Of a stretch of DNA of 64,000 bases, positions 55,397 to 63,557 are shown piece after piece; the stretch's first letter is position 1, and each line of letters starts with the position of its first letter. Both the position numbers and the translations under genes were made by a program. Location: assembly GCF_009909145.1 (NCBI RefSeq), contig NZ_JAAAPJ010000005.1, forward strand, positions 124,001-188,000, given 5' to 3'. This DNA is from Corallococcus silvisoli (GTDB lineage: Bacteria > Myxococcota > Myxococcia > Myxococcales > Myxococcaceae). A model generated the notes under the pieces. That model was not told where the DNA came from. It ran no database searches and saw only the letters and a program-made list of their open reading frames with translations.

Positions 55397-58024
55397 ATGG
55401 CATTGAAGGTCGGAGACCTCTACGTCGCCGTCACTGCGTCGATTGGTGAGGCAGTGGCTTCGCTGGGGAAGCTGGTGAAGCAGGCAGAGAAGGTCGCCAA
55501 GGCTGTGAAGGAGGCCACGGATCCCATCGGAAAAATCGGCGCCGTCGTCGCCGCAGGCATCGCCGCTGCGGTGGCGGCGGCAGGCGAGTCCAATGCGGCG
55601 ATGAAGGAGCAGACCGAGCACATCAAGGCGCTGCTCATCACGCTCGCCGCGGAGCTGGGGGACCTCTTCATGCCGCTGGTGAAGCAGGTCTCGCACTTCA
55701 TCGAGCAGGTGGTGGCGAAGCTCCAGTCCCTCTCGCCTGCCACGAAGAGGGCGGCGGCCAGTATGGCGGGGTGGGTGGCCGGCGTGGGCCTCGGCATCGG
55801 TGCCATCGGCAAGCTCGCGGGTACCATGGAGGGACTCTTCAAGGGCTTCGGCGTCTTCCTGGGAATGACCAAGCAGGTCCTTCCGGTGTTCACGCACCTG
55901 GGTGCCGGCGCGGGCAAGGCCTTCCAGTCTTTCCAGGCGCTGGCGAAGGTGGACATCGGCAATGCCCTGGCTGGCATGAAGTCCGGCGTCGGCGGGCTGG
56001 GCTCCGCGGTGGCGGACTTCGCGAAGTCCGTCCCCTCACTCCTGAGTAGCGTTGGGCGAATGGCCATGAGCTTCGCCGCAGCGGCCATCCCTATCCTGGC
56101 CGTCGTCGCCGCGCTCGCGGGCATCGCCCTGCTCGTCGGCAGCGTCTACAAGTCGTGGGGTGACATCAAGTACTTGGCCAAGGAGGCATGGAGCGCGATG
56201 TCCGAGTCCATCGCTGAAATGATGGCAGGCTTGAGCGACCTCGGCTTGAAGCTCGCGAACATCTTCCGCCTTGCCTTCAGCATCGTAGCGGGCGCCGTCG
56301 AAGCCATGGTGGACCGGTCCCTCGACTTCGTCGCCTTCCTGGTGGCCGGTGCAGCCCGCATTATCCGTCCCATAGCCGAGGCGGCCAGAATGCAGGGTGT
56401 GGCGGGAGCGTTCATGCCGCTTGAGGGGCTGACGGGGAAGCAACTCAAGCAGGAAATCAAGGCGGCGTTGGGCGCCGTTGGAAACGCCGCGAGCGACAGC
56501 CTCGACAAGGCCACCTCGGAGTTCACCAAGGGCGCAACAGCGCTGGTCCAAAAGGCGACCGACGGCGCGAAGGACGCCCTGGGCGCCGCGAAGGACATGG
56601 CGAGCGTTGGCATTCAGCACTCCCTCTCCGGCATCCAGGACATCGTGGCGGCCGTCCTCAACTCAAAGACGGTCGAGGAGTGGAAGGGGAAGATGGAGGA
56701 GCTGAAGTCCGTCATCAATTCGCTCTTCAACGGGAACGAGACGGCCACCCTGCGCACCGCAGATGAGAACGGCATTGAGGTGTCCGCCGCAGGCAACAAA
56801 GGAACGGAGCGCTTCGCGGAGCGCCTGCGTGGCGGGCTGGGCTCTCCGGCCATGGCTGCCTACAACAAGATGATCAAGGACAACGCCGAGGCGCTCGCGG
56901 AGGCCATCCGCAAGGCAGCCGAGGATGCAAAGGCAGCGGCTGACGCCGCGAAGGCCAACCTCATCAACGGCTTCATCGCGAGCCTTGGCGAGTTGGGCAA
57001 CGTCATCAACACTGCCATGCAGGGCTTTCAGGCGGGAGGCGTCTGGGGCGCCATCATCGCCGTGGTGGCGGAGCTATTCATGGGCAGCGACCAGATGGCC
57101 GAGGTCATCGAGGTGATGAACGGCGTCATCAAGGAGCTGTCCAACCTCTTCGGCGCCGCTGCTACAGGGCTCAAGCCCATCGTCGGCGCGGTCGGATACA
57201 TCGTGCAGATGCTGTCGAAAATCATCTCGCCCGTGCTGGAGGCGATGGGGCGCGCGATGGAGTCCATCGCCCCGGTCCTCGTCATGGTGGGTGCGGTGCT
57301 CGAAGCTCTCGCCCCCACCTTCGCGATGCTCAACAGTGCGCTCGGTGCCCTGGAGAAGCCGCTCAAGTGGTTGCTGAACGTCGTCCTGCACGGGCTCTTT
57401 GAGGTCCTCCGGTACGTGGGCCTCTCAATCGGATACATCATCAAGGGCATCGCCAGCGTCTGGAACGGCATCATCTCGGCCATCCAGTGGGTGTTCAAGA
57501 AGCTGGGGGACATCTCCATCTTCGGGGCTCACCCACTCGGCTTTCTCAAGGGTTGGGCGAGCAGCATGGAGTCCGCGAAGTTCGACACCGAAGCGCTGGC
57601 GAAGTCGCTCCAGGAGCTGGAGGGGCTCACCTGGGACGCGGCCATGGCCAAGGCCGAGGAGACGGCGGAAGTCATGAAGAACCGCGACGCGCTCCAGGAC
57701 GTCAACGAGGCGTTGTCCAACGTGCCCGACATCTGGAAGGTGGCGCTCCGGCGTTTTGAGACACAGGACGAGCAGGACGGGCCGAACACGTCCCCCGGCA
57801 GCAAGGCGCCCACGCCGCCGTCCACGACGGTGGGCGACCCGGTGTCCGCGCCTGACGGACTCACCGTCGCCTTCCCACTGTTGCCCGCCATCAACCTCAC
57901 GGTGGTGGGCTACGACATCGACGAGGCCATCGAGACGTCGATGCAGACGGTGGACGACGCCATGCGAAGGCTCAACATCCGCCGGTACGGCACGTCCGCT
58001 GCAGTCTCGCCCCGGTACGCGTAG
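55397..58024 (+). CDS. Tail tape measure protein
   Basis: 875 residues, long helical and rich in Ala/Gly/Lys. Hydrophobic segments occur at about residues 47-63, 120-138 and 220-242, and again in 545-680, as usual for proteins that pass into the cell membrane during DNA entry. It sets tail length and is threaded in the tail tube. ATG at 55397; a degenerate element and GGGAG precede it. Position after the chaperones and size fit the family; no lysozyme domain seen. Confidence 0.88.
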   Translation: MALKVGDLYVAVTASIGEAVASLGKLVKQAEKVAKAVKEATDPIGKIGAVVAAGIAAAVAAAGESNAAMKEQTEHIKALLITLAAELGDLFMPLVKQVSHFIEQVVAKLQSLSPATKRAAASMAGWVAGVGLGIGAIGKLAGTMEGLFKGFGVFLGMTKQVLPVFTHLGAGAGKAFQSFQALAKVDIGNALAGMKSGVGGLGSAVADFAKSVPSLLSSVGRMAMSFAAAAIPILAVVAALAGIALLVGSVYKSWGDIKYLAKEAWSAMSESIAEMMAGLSDLGLKLANIFRLAFSIVAGAVEAMVDRSLDFVAFLVAGAARIIRPIAEAARMQGVAGAFMPLEGLTGKQLKQEIKAALGAVGNAASDSLDKATSEFTKGATALVQKATDGAKDALGAAKDMASVGIQHSLSGIQDIVAAVLNSKTVEEWKGKMEELKSVINSLFNGNETATLRTADENGIEVSAAGNKGTERFAERLRGGLGSPAMAAYNKMIKDNAEALAEAIRKAAEDAKAAADAAKANLINGFIASLGELGNVINTAMQGFQAGGVWGAIIAVVAELFMGSDQMAEVIEVMNGVIKELSNLFGAAATGLKPIVGAVGYIVQMLSKIISPVLEAMGRAMESIAPVLVMVGAVLEALAPTFAMLNSALGALEKPLKWLLNVVLHGLFEVLRYVGLSIGYIIKGIASVWNGIISAIQWVFKKLGDISIFGAHPLGFLKGWASSMESAKFDTEALAKSLQELEGLTWDAAMAKAEETAEVMKNRDALQDVNEALSNVPDIWKVALRRFETQDEQDGPNTSPGSKAPTPPSTTVGDPVSAPDGLTVAFPLLPAINLTVVGYDIDEAIETSMQTVDDAMRRLNIRRYGTSAAVSPRYA

Positions 58025-58029
58025 CGCTG

Positions 58030-58057
58030 GGCCCGCCCTGGGTGTCCGGGGCGGGCC
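58030..58057. terminator. Bidirectional hairpin after the tape-measure gene
   Basis: GGCCCGCCC (58030-58038) and GGGCGGGCC (58049-58057), a perfect 9-bp stem. It lies between the rightward tape-measure gene and the leftward BRO gene and shares its stem with the terminator at 40198-40229. Confidence 0.72.
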
Positions 58058-58085
58058 GTGCCGCTTCCAGCGAGGGGGCCTACGC

Positions 58086-58898
58086 TCACGTCTTCGATGG
58101 GAACTCGGGGCGGAGCAGGTCGAGGACAGAGGGCAGCCAGAGAATCTGGTAGCCGGACCGGCCCCCGTTCTTGAACGGGAGCTGCTCACCGAATGCCGCC
58201 CCCTTCTTCGTGAGGCACCAGGAGTTGCGACCGTCCTTCTCGTGGAGGCCAAGCTTCGTCAGTGCGCGGTTCACCTTCGCGGCGCTGCCGTTGTTCTTCG
58301 GCATACCCAGCGCCACAGCCAGCCTCGTCGGATTCAAGTCGGCAATGGGTCCGGCAGCCGGAGGAAGCGCCTTGCGGTAGGGCTCCATCGTGAGCCCCGT
58401 GTCCGTGTGAATCGCCTCCAGGCCCACAGCCATGGCGATGCCCGCCCGGACTCCGGGTCGGCGGGCGAGAAGGTCCATCGCCAGGAAGTGCGCGGCCACC
58501 TTCTCCTCGGTGGGTGTCGGCAGCGCGCGGGCCTGCGCCGCGGGCTGCACGCCTGGCATGGAGAAGGAGCCGGTCTTGCGGATCGAACGCAGAACCTCCG
58601 TCACCCAACGGCGGAAGGGCTCGGCTTTCGCCGACTTCGACAGGAAGACGGCGCGGTACAGGCCCGGCTCGCTCATCACTGTCATCTCCTGCTCTCCCCC
58701 AGGGGTACGCACGACGTGCGTACCCTTCTCATCCTCCGCCAGCGTCCGAGTCATGTCGCTGGCCATGCGGTACTCCAGAGCCTCCGCGACATCCTTGGCC
58801 ACAAACCACGGTTCACCGTCGAGGCCGGTGACAGTGCGAACCTTCTGGTTGGACTCGAACTCGAACGTCTGCAGACTGCTGGGCTTGCAACTGGACAT
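58086..58898 (-). CDS. BRO-N family antirepressor-like protein
   Basis: 270 residues. Residues 10-110 form the BRO-N domain (VRTVTGLDGEPWFVAKDVAEALEY ... EPGLYRAVFLSKSAKAEPFRRWVTEVLRSIRKTG). The C-terminal half (about 130-260) is helical with ARPGVRAGIAMAVGLEAIH and a winged-helix-like end (NGSAAKVNRALTKLGLHEKDGRNSW). Such proteins interfere with repressors or bind DNA. It sits alone and reversed in the tail operon, preceded by GAGGGAG before the ATG at 58898. Role in immunity is inferred. Confidence 0.8.
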   Translation of the reverse strand: MSSCKPSSLQTFEFESNQKVRTVTGLDGEPWFVAKDVAEALEYRMASDMTRTLAEDEKGTHVVRTPGGEQEMTVMSEPGLYRAVFLSKSAKAEPFRRWVTEVLRSIRKTGSFSMPGVQPAAQARALPTPTEEKVAAHFLAMDLLARRPGVRAGIAMAVGLEAIHTDTGLTMEPYRKALPPAAGPIADLNPTRLAVALGMPKNNGSAAKVNRALTKLGLHEKDGRNSWCLTKKGAAFGEQLPFKNGGRSGYQILWLPSVLDLLRPEFPSKT

Positions 58899-59187
58899 GG
58901 GGCTCCCTCGAAAGAAACACCTCGCGAAGGGCTCAGCCCCCCCGCGCAGGCTATCAGTCACCCCCAATCCGCACCGACGGCCTGACCGCCTGTCGTAGGT
59001 CGCCACTCCCAACCCTGTCAACTAACCAGGTTGGTTCTCGCAGGTACGACTGCACAGGTATCCAGTCGGATATTGCCGCACGTTGCCGCCAAGCATCGCC
59101 GCGCACCGCCGAGTGCCGCGCACAGCACGCCTGGGCACGACACCTCCATAGCGAGGGACGCACCACGCCCGCCCCTTCTCCAAGGGC

Positions 59188-60021
59188 ATGGCCTATCTCA
59201 CCCTCAGCGGCATCGAGGTCCGGTGCTCCGCGTCCAAGGGGCTCACCCAGAAGCCCACGCTGCTGGGCCCGCGCGTGCGCACGTACTCCGGCTGGGCGAT
59301 GAGCGGCACCCGCGCGCGCATCAACACGTGGTCCGCCGGTACGCCGCCCCTGCCGATGGCGGAGGCCCAGGCCCTGCGCCGCCTCATCGACGGCGAGGGG
59401 CACAGCTGGGCCTTCGGGCACGCGGCCGTCAACGCCTACACCTCCAGCAAGGGCGCGGTGCCGTCGCTCCTGACTGGAGTGCCCCAGGCAGGCACGGACA
59501 TCTCGGGGCGATGGGGGCAGGGCGCCATGTACCTCAACCCGCACGAGGCGGTGACGTGGGCGCTGGGCACGCGCGCAGACGCCACCGTCGGCTGCTGGGT
59601 GCGCGGCCCGTCCATCGGCCCCGGCTGGATGCACGTGGCGCTGCTCTTCGGGCCTGACGAGCTCTACGCCAATGGCTCGGAGCTGGGCATCGTGGATGAC
59701 CTGGATGGTGAGGTGGGGCTGGTCATCTCCATCTCGGGGGGCACGCTGACGGTGCGCGCCACCGCCGATGACATCGCGGTGAGCGACCTCGTCTACCTGC
59801 CGTACACGATGCCGCGCGCGTGGGTGCCTCAGTGGGCCGCCGCGACGGCCCCCTGGGGCCCGCTGCCGTACCACCGCGCTGATGGCACCGGACTCCCCGA
59901 ACCCGCCCGCGTGCTGGGCACGGCGGGTGACGCCGCCGCCGTGGAGTACGACGAGGACGGCGCGCGGGTGCAGGGCCAGTACCTCGACTTTGAGCTGCTG
60001 CAACTGCCGGAGGGCACCTGA
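59188..60021 (+). CDS. Distal tail-type protein
   Basis: 277 residues. Beta-rich throughout: MAYLTLSGIEVRCSASKG at the start, a middle resembling a lectin-like jelly roll (VTWALGTRADATVGCWVRGPSIGPGWMHVALLFG), and LVISISGGTLTVRATADDIAVSDLVYLPY. Position after the tape measure points to the tail end that links tube and hub. ATG at 59188, 8 bases after CCCCTTCT. Glycan binding is possible from the lectin-like stretch. Confidence 0.68.
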   Translation: MAYLTLSGIEVRCSASKGLTQKPTLLGPRVRTYSGWAMSGTRARINTWSAGTPPLPMAEAQALRRLIDGEGHSWAFGHAAVNAYTSSKGAVPSLLTGVPQAGTDISGRWGQGAMYLNPHEAVTWALGTRADATVGCWVRGPSIGPGWMHVALLFGPDELYANGSELGIVDDLDGEVGLVISISGGTLTVRATADDIAVSDLVYLPYTMPRAWVPQWAAATAPWGPLPYHRADGTGLPEPARVLGTAGDAAAVEYDEDGARVQGQYLDFELLQLPEGT

Positions 60022-60022
60022 C

Positions 60023-62434
60023 ATGCGCACTCTTACGACGGCCGAGGTAGCGGCCATCACCTGCCCCGCGGGCTTCGGCTCGCACCCGCGCGTGATGGTG
60101 CAGCGTGGCGCCGCGTGGACAGACCTCTCCACCCTCCTGCCCGGAGACTACCTGCTCGGCGTGAGTTGGTCGGACAGCATCGACGCGCCAGTGTCTGATG
60201 CCAGTGCCTCCGTGGTGCGCAACGGCCCGGACGGCAAGCGCCTCAGCCTCTCGCCCCTCGTGGTCGGGAGCGTTCTCAACACGGTGGACGGCAGCTACCA
60301 GCCGCTGCTGCGCGAGGGCGCCTACTGGCGCGTTGAGGTGGCAACGGTGCCGCTCGACACGCGCCGCGTGGACGTGCCCGCAGGCGCCTGGCGCGAGGTG
60401 TGGCGCGGCCGCATCGACGAGGTGGACGCCGGCGGCGAGGAGCTGCGCATCACCGGGCGCGACCTGGGCGGACTCCTCCAAGACACGTGGGCGGAGGTGG
60501 AGCGCAACTACGGCAGTGCCGCGGGCACGCCTGTCCAGTCCGTCATCCAGTCCATCCTCAACGACAACGGCATGTCTGCCTTCGGCCTCTACACGCCCGT
60601 CAATCCGTCGTCGGTGCGCGGCCCCTACGTGCAGGAGCGCGAGCCGCTCCTCGATGCCGTGCGCTTTCTCGCGGAGCAGATTGGATGGGACGTGCGCATG
60701 CGCTGGCGCGAGGACGCGGCCGCCTTCGCGCTGACGATCTGGAGCCCGGACCGACTGACGGACACGCCCGTCGCCACCTTCGGCCCGGACAACGTGTTGG
60801 AGGTCAGCGAGCTGAAGCGAAGTCTGGAGCACGTCCGCAACGTCGTGGAGGTCGTGTACATGGACAAGCTGGACAAGGACGTCGGTGGCGAGAAGAAGCG
60901 CAAGACGGTGACGTCCACCAACCCCACCAGCGTCGCGCTGTACGGGCGCCGGTGGATGCAGGTGGCCGAGGGCGGCTCCAGTCTCATCGACACCGCCGCG
61001 GAGGCGCAGCGCCTAGCGGACGCGGCCATTGCCGACCTGTCCGAGTCGGCGCTCAGCCTGTCGCTGACGTTGCCCGGCATCCACTGGTACCTCCATGCGG
61101 CGGACCTGGTGCAGGTGCTGCCCGACGGCGTGCACTTCGATGTGACTCAGCGCCTGGGCATCGTCTCCGTGGAGTTCGAGTGCGCCACCTCCGGTGAAGC
61201 ACGCACGAAGCTCCAGCTACAGGGCCGCCCGTGCACGAGCCGCGCGGAGTGGATGGAGAGGGACGCGCGCCCCGGCATCGCGCAGTCCGCCACCTTCACC
61301 GGGCCCGCGGCGCCGTCGGGGTTCGTGGCGGCGAACACCGTCAACGGCTTCAGTCTCGCCTGGACGCCTGCCGCTGACGGGCCCGCATGGGACTCCTACG
61401 AACTGCACGTCAGCAGCTCGTCCAGCTTCATTCCGTCCCAGGCGACATACCGAGCCACCAGCCGCGCCACGCGCTTCGAGGTGGCCGACCTGGTGGCCGG
61501 CCGCGCCTACTACGCGCGCGTCATCCCCCGCGACCTGAAGGGCAACGCGGGACCGGCCAGCGCGGAGGTGACGCTCGCGCCCAGGTACGTCGCGCCGGCC
61601 ATGCTCGCACCCAACGTGACGTGGGCGGTGCTACCGCTCAACGCCGACTTCGAGGCGCTCAGCGACCCGGCCGCACCGCCAGACGGATGGAGCCTCTCCC
61701 CCGGGACGTGGGGCGTGGACGCCTTCGACGGCGCCACCGGTTCCACCGTGTTCAGCGGCTTGCGCTCCGTACGCCTCGCGCCGACGCTCCTGGCCACGCT
61801 CCTGGGCAGCCAGCCCTTCGTCGTCAGGCCGGGGGATCTGCTCTTCCCCAGCGCGATGGTCAGCAAGGGCAGCGAGGCCGTCAATCCCGCCCACCAGGGC
61901 ATCCTGTTCATCCGCTGGCTCGACGCTTCGTTCGGTTTCATCAGCGCAGTCGTGGTGGACCAGGTCCAGGCGTCCTTGGGTTCGTGGCAGGAGCTGGGGC
62001 GCGGCGCCAACGTGGTGGCGCCCTTCGGGGCCCGGTACGCGCAGCTCTTCGTGGGCAAGGCCAACCCTCTGGCGTACACGCTCTACGTGGACTCCGCGCG
62101 CGTCGCGTGGCAGCCCCGCCCCCAGGACTACCAGCAGGCGTCGATGATTAGCGCCTCCGGCTGGGTGGGCGCCGGCGCCCCACGCAACCCGAACTACTAC
62201 AAGAACTCCGCGGGAGACGTGGTGCTCGGCGGCGGAATGAAGTCCGGCACCATGGGAAGCGCAGCGTTCGTGCTCCCGGCAGGCTACCGGCCACTCAATG
62301 AGCAGCGCCTCCTCGTGGACTGCGGCGCCGTCGTCGGCCGCGTGCGCATCACGTCCGACGGCTCCGTGACGCCCATCTCCGGCAGCACGACGGAGTTCAA
62401 CCTCGACGGCGTGCGCTTCCGCGCGGAGGCGTGA
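60023..62434 (+). CDS. Tail tip / hub protein with fibronectin-like and binding domains
   Basis: 803 residues, ATG at 60023. The N-terminal 400 residues resemble phage tail hub proteins (SDSIDAPVSDASASVVRNG, GQ-like VQSVIQSILNDNGMSAFG, WDVRMRWREDAAAFALTIWSP). A fibronectin type III-like unit follows (APSGFVAANTVNGFSLAWTPAADGPAWDSYELHVSSSSS, about 430-520), then a carbohydrate-binding-like beta sandwich (ADFEALSDPAAPPDGWSL ... YTLYVDSARV) and a C-terminal trimer-like tip. It most likely contacts the host surface. Host-range determinant is an inference. Confidence 0.75.
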   Translation: MRTLTTAEVAAITCPAGFGSHPRVMVQRGAAWTDLSTLLPGDYLLGVSWSDSIDAPVSDASASVVRNGPDGKRLSLSPLVVGSVLNTVDGSYQPLLREGAYWRVEVATVPLDTRRVDVPAGAWREVWRGRIDEVDAGGEELRITGRDLGGLLQDTWAEVERNYGSAAGTPVQSVIQSILNDNGMSAFGLYTPVNPSSVRGPYVQEREPLLDAVRFLAEQIGWDVRMRWREDAAAFALTIWSPDRLTDTPVATFGPDNVLEVSELKRSLEHVRNVVEVVYMDKLDKDVGGEKKRKTVTSTNPTSVALYGRRWMQVAEGGSSLIDTAAEAQRLADAAIADLSESALSLSLTLPGIHWYLHAADLVQVLPDGVHFDVTQRLGIVSVEFECATSGEARTKLQLQGRPCTSRAEWMERDARPGIAQSATFTGPAAPSGFVAANTVNGFSLAWTPAADGPAWDSYELHVSSSSSFIPSQATYRATSRATRFEVADLVAGRAYYARVIPRDLKGNAGPASAEVTLAPRYVAPAMLAPNVTWAVLPLNADFEALSDPAAPPDGWSLSPGTWGVDAFDGATGSTVFSGLRSVRLAPTLLATLLGSQPFVVRPGDLLFPSAMVSKGSEAVNPAHQGILFIRWLDASFGFISAVVVDQVQASLGSWQELGRGANVVAPFGARYAQLFVGKANPLAYTLYVDSARVAWQPRPQDYQQASMISASGWVGAGAPRNPNYYKNSAGDVVLGGGMKSGTMGSAAFVLPAGYRPLNEQRLLVDCGAVVGRVRITSDGSVTPISGSTTEFNLDGVRFRAEA

Positions 62435-62437
62435 GAC

Positions 62438-62788
62438 TCAAGGCTGAAGCGCGGCAGCGACCTTCTGTTTCTCCGCATCGGACTCGCCGCGTACCTCGAA
62501 GACGATGGCGCCATGCTGAATCCGCTGGGCAGGCTCAAGCGGGATTCCATCCATCGTCTCCTTCCATTTCCGCGCGGCGTCTACAGAGTTGAACTGGAGA
62601 ATTCCGACCTTCGATGCGCCGGACTGATAGTCGAAGCAGCGTGGCGCCACCATCTGCTTGGCGTCCTCCGTCTTCTCGGTAAGCACGACGCCGCGCGTCT
62701 TCGCAAATGCCTCGGCGGACTCGATGGTGTCGAGCCCCTTGGAGCAAGCAACGGTTGACAGCGCTATGGCAATGGCAAGCATCCGCAT
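62438..62788 (-). CDS. Small phage lipoprotein
   Basis: 116 residues; AGGAGGT 10 bases before the ATG at 62788. Lipobox VACS (Cys15) after a short signal sequence, then one compact domain: FAKTRGVVLTEKTEDAKQMVAPRCFDYQSGASKVGILQFNSVDAARKWKE. Third lipoprotein of this prophage. It is on the strand opposite to the tail genes, directly after the tail tip gene, and may alter receptor availability or exclude other phages. Speculative. Confidence 0.65.
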   Translation of the reverse strand: MRMLAIAIALSTVACSKGLDTIESAEAFAKTRGVVLTEKTEDAKQMVAPRCFDYQSGASKVGILQFNSVDAARKWKETMDGIPLEPAQRIQHGAIVFEVRGESDAEKQKVAAALQP

Positions 62789-62859
62789 CACGGGAACCAC
62801 CTCCTGCCGCGATGCGTAGCACCCAAAGCCGCGCGCGGACAATGCGGCCAGTCCCTGGC

Positions 62860-63078
62860 TCACCCATCGTGCAGCCCGAGGCTGCACACCCGGCCGTAGC
62901 TCATGACGAAGGTCGGTCCGCCGCAGGTGGGGCAGCGCTCCTCCGGAGGCACCTCGCGCGGCTGGGGCGGCGGCTCGGCCACGCCCTGGAGGCGGGCGAG
63001 GTCGCGCAGGTAGTCCGCGCGGACCTGCCGGTGACGTTGCAGATCCAGTGACGGCTTCGTGGGTCGGCGGGGTCGCAT
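62860..63078 (-). CDS. Small phage protein with zinc knuckle
   Basis: 72 residues from the ATG at 63078. A basic start (MRPRRPTKPSLDLQRHRQVRADYLRDLARLQ) and CPTCGGPTF...RVCSLGLHDG at the end, possibly zinc-binding. The start element forms a 9-bp hairpin that covers the ribosome site GGAGGAGG (see findings). Unknown. Confidence 0.58.
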   Translation of the reverse strand: MRPRRPTKPSLDLQRHRQVRADYLRDLARLQGVAEPPPQPREVPPEERCPTCGGPTFVMSYGRVCSLGLHDG

Positions 63079-63115
63079 CGGCCCTCCTCCGGCAGGAGAA
63101 GGGGTGCCACCAGGC

Positions 63116-63400
63116 CTACCGCCGCTTTCGCTCCCGAGCGGCAAGGGCCTCCTCCAGCAAGCGGACCGCAACCTCGTCAGGCCCGAGACGCTCGCTAGCC
63201 GCCAGGGCACGAACCGCATCCGCATGCTTGGACAGGCAGTCGAACACGCTGAAGCCGAGGAGCATCGCCTTGACGCGCGCGCTGTTGATGGAGCGAAGTC
63301 GCTCTGCCTCCTTCATCGCCTTGGCGCGTTCGTTGAGGGAGGCGGGGGCGCGCATGCTGAACTGGTCGTCGAACTTCTCTTCCTCGGGCTCGAACAGCAT
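63116..63400 (-). CDS. Arc-like ribbon-helix-helix regulator
   Basis: 94 residues; GGAGG 5 bases before the ATG at 63400. FSMRAPASLNERAKAMKEAE (strand then first helix) and INSARVKAMLLGFSVFDCL (second helix) follow the ribbon-helix-helix pattern, with an acidic start and a basic helical tail. Its upstream region holds TATCCCA operators over two divergent promoters, so autoregulation and control of the opposite gene are likely. It could be the phage's lysogeny or maintenance repressor. Confidence 0.65.
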   Translation of the reverse strand: MLFEPEEEKFDDQFSMRAPASLNERAKAMKEAERLRSINSARVKAMLLGFSVFDCLSKHADAVRALAASERLGPDEVAVRLLEEALAARERKRR

Positions 63401-63422
63401 CGGCACCTCCGTGCGCAGCACA

Positions 63423-63490
63423 TTTGTATCCCAATGTGAGTCCCACCTGCAACCCAGCCCTCTTGACTTGAATCCCACTTGGGATACATT
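63423..63490. promoter_or_regulatory. Divergent promoters with TATCCCA operators
   Basis: Rightward: TTGACT (63463-63468), 16 bp, TACATT (63485-63490). Leftward, read on the other strand: TTGCAG (63452-63447), 18 bp, TACAAA (63428-63423). TGTATCCCAA (63425-63434) and its inverse TTGGGATACA (63479-63488) overlap the two -10 elements, and ATCCCACTTGGGAT (63472-63485) fills the rightward spacer; GTCCCAC lies at 63440-63446. A repressor bound here would block both promoters. Confidence 0.65.
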
Positions 63491-63557
63491 TCGATGCGCG
63501 CATGCTCCCTTGGGAAGGTGGCGGGCGCCACGGCGCTAGGCGACCGAGCGAGGGCGT

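Larger units (their letters stand above)
37463..63104. repeat. Dispersed start-associated element CCCCTTCT (about 15 copies)
   Basis: Copies before rightward starts: 45183-45190, 45878-45885, 48439-48446, 49835-49842, 50590-50597, 53808-53815, 59172-59179; a variant at 54740-54747. Copies (as AGAAGGGG) before leftward starts: 37471-37478, 41446-41453, 42752-42759, 43493-43500, 44145-44152, 63097-63104; variant GGAAGGGG at 41111-41118. In nine cases the gap to the ATG is 7-8 bases and usually ends in RRGC. Most copies can form a hairpin whose 3' arm lies against the ribosome site or ATG. See findings. Confidence 0.75.
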
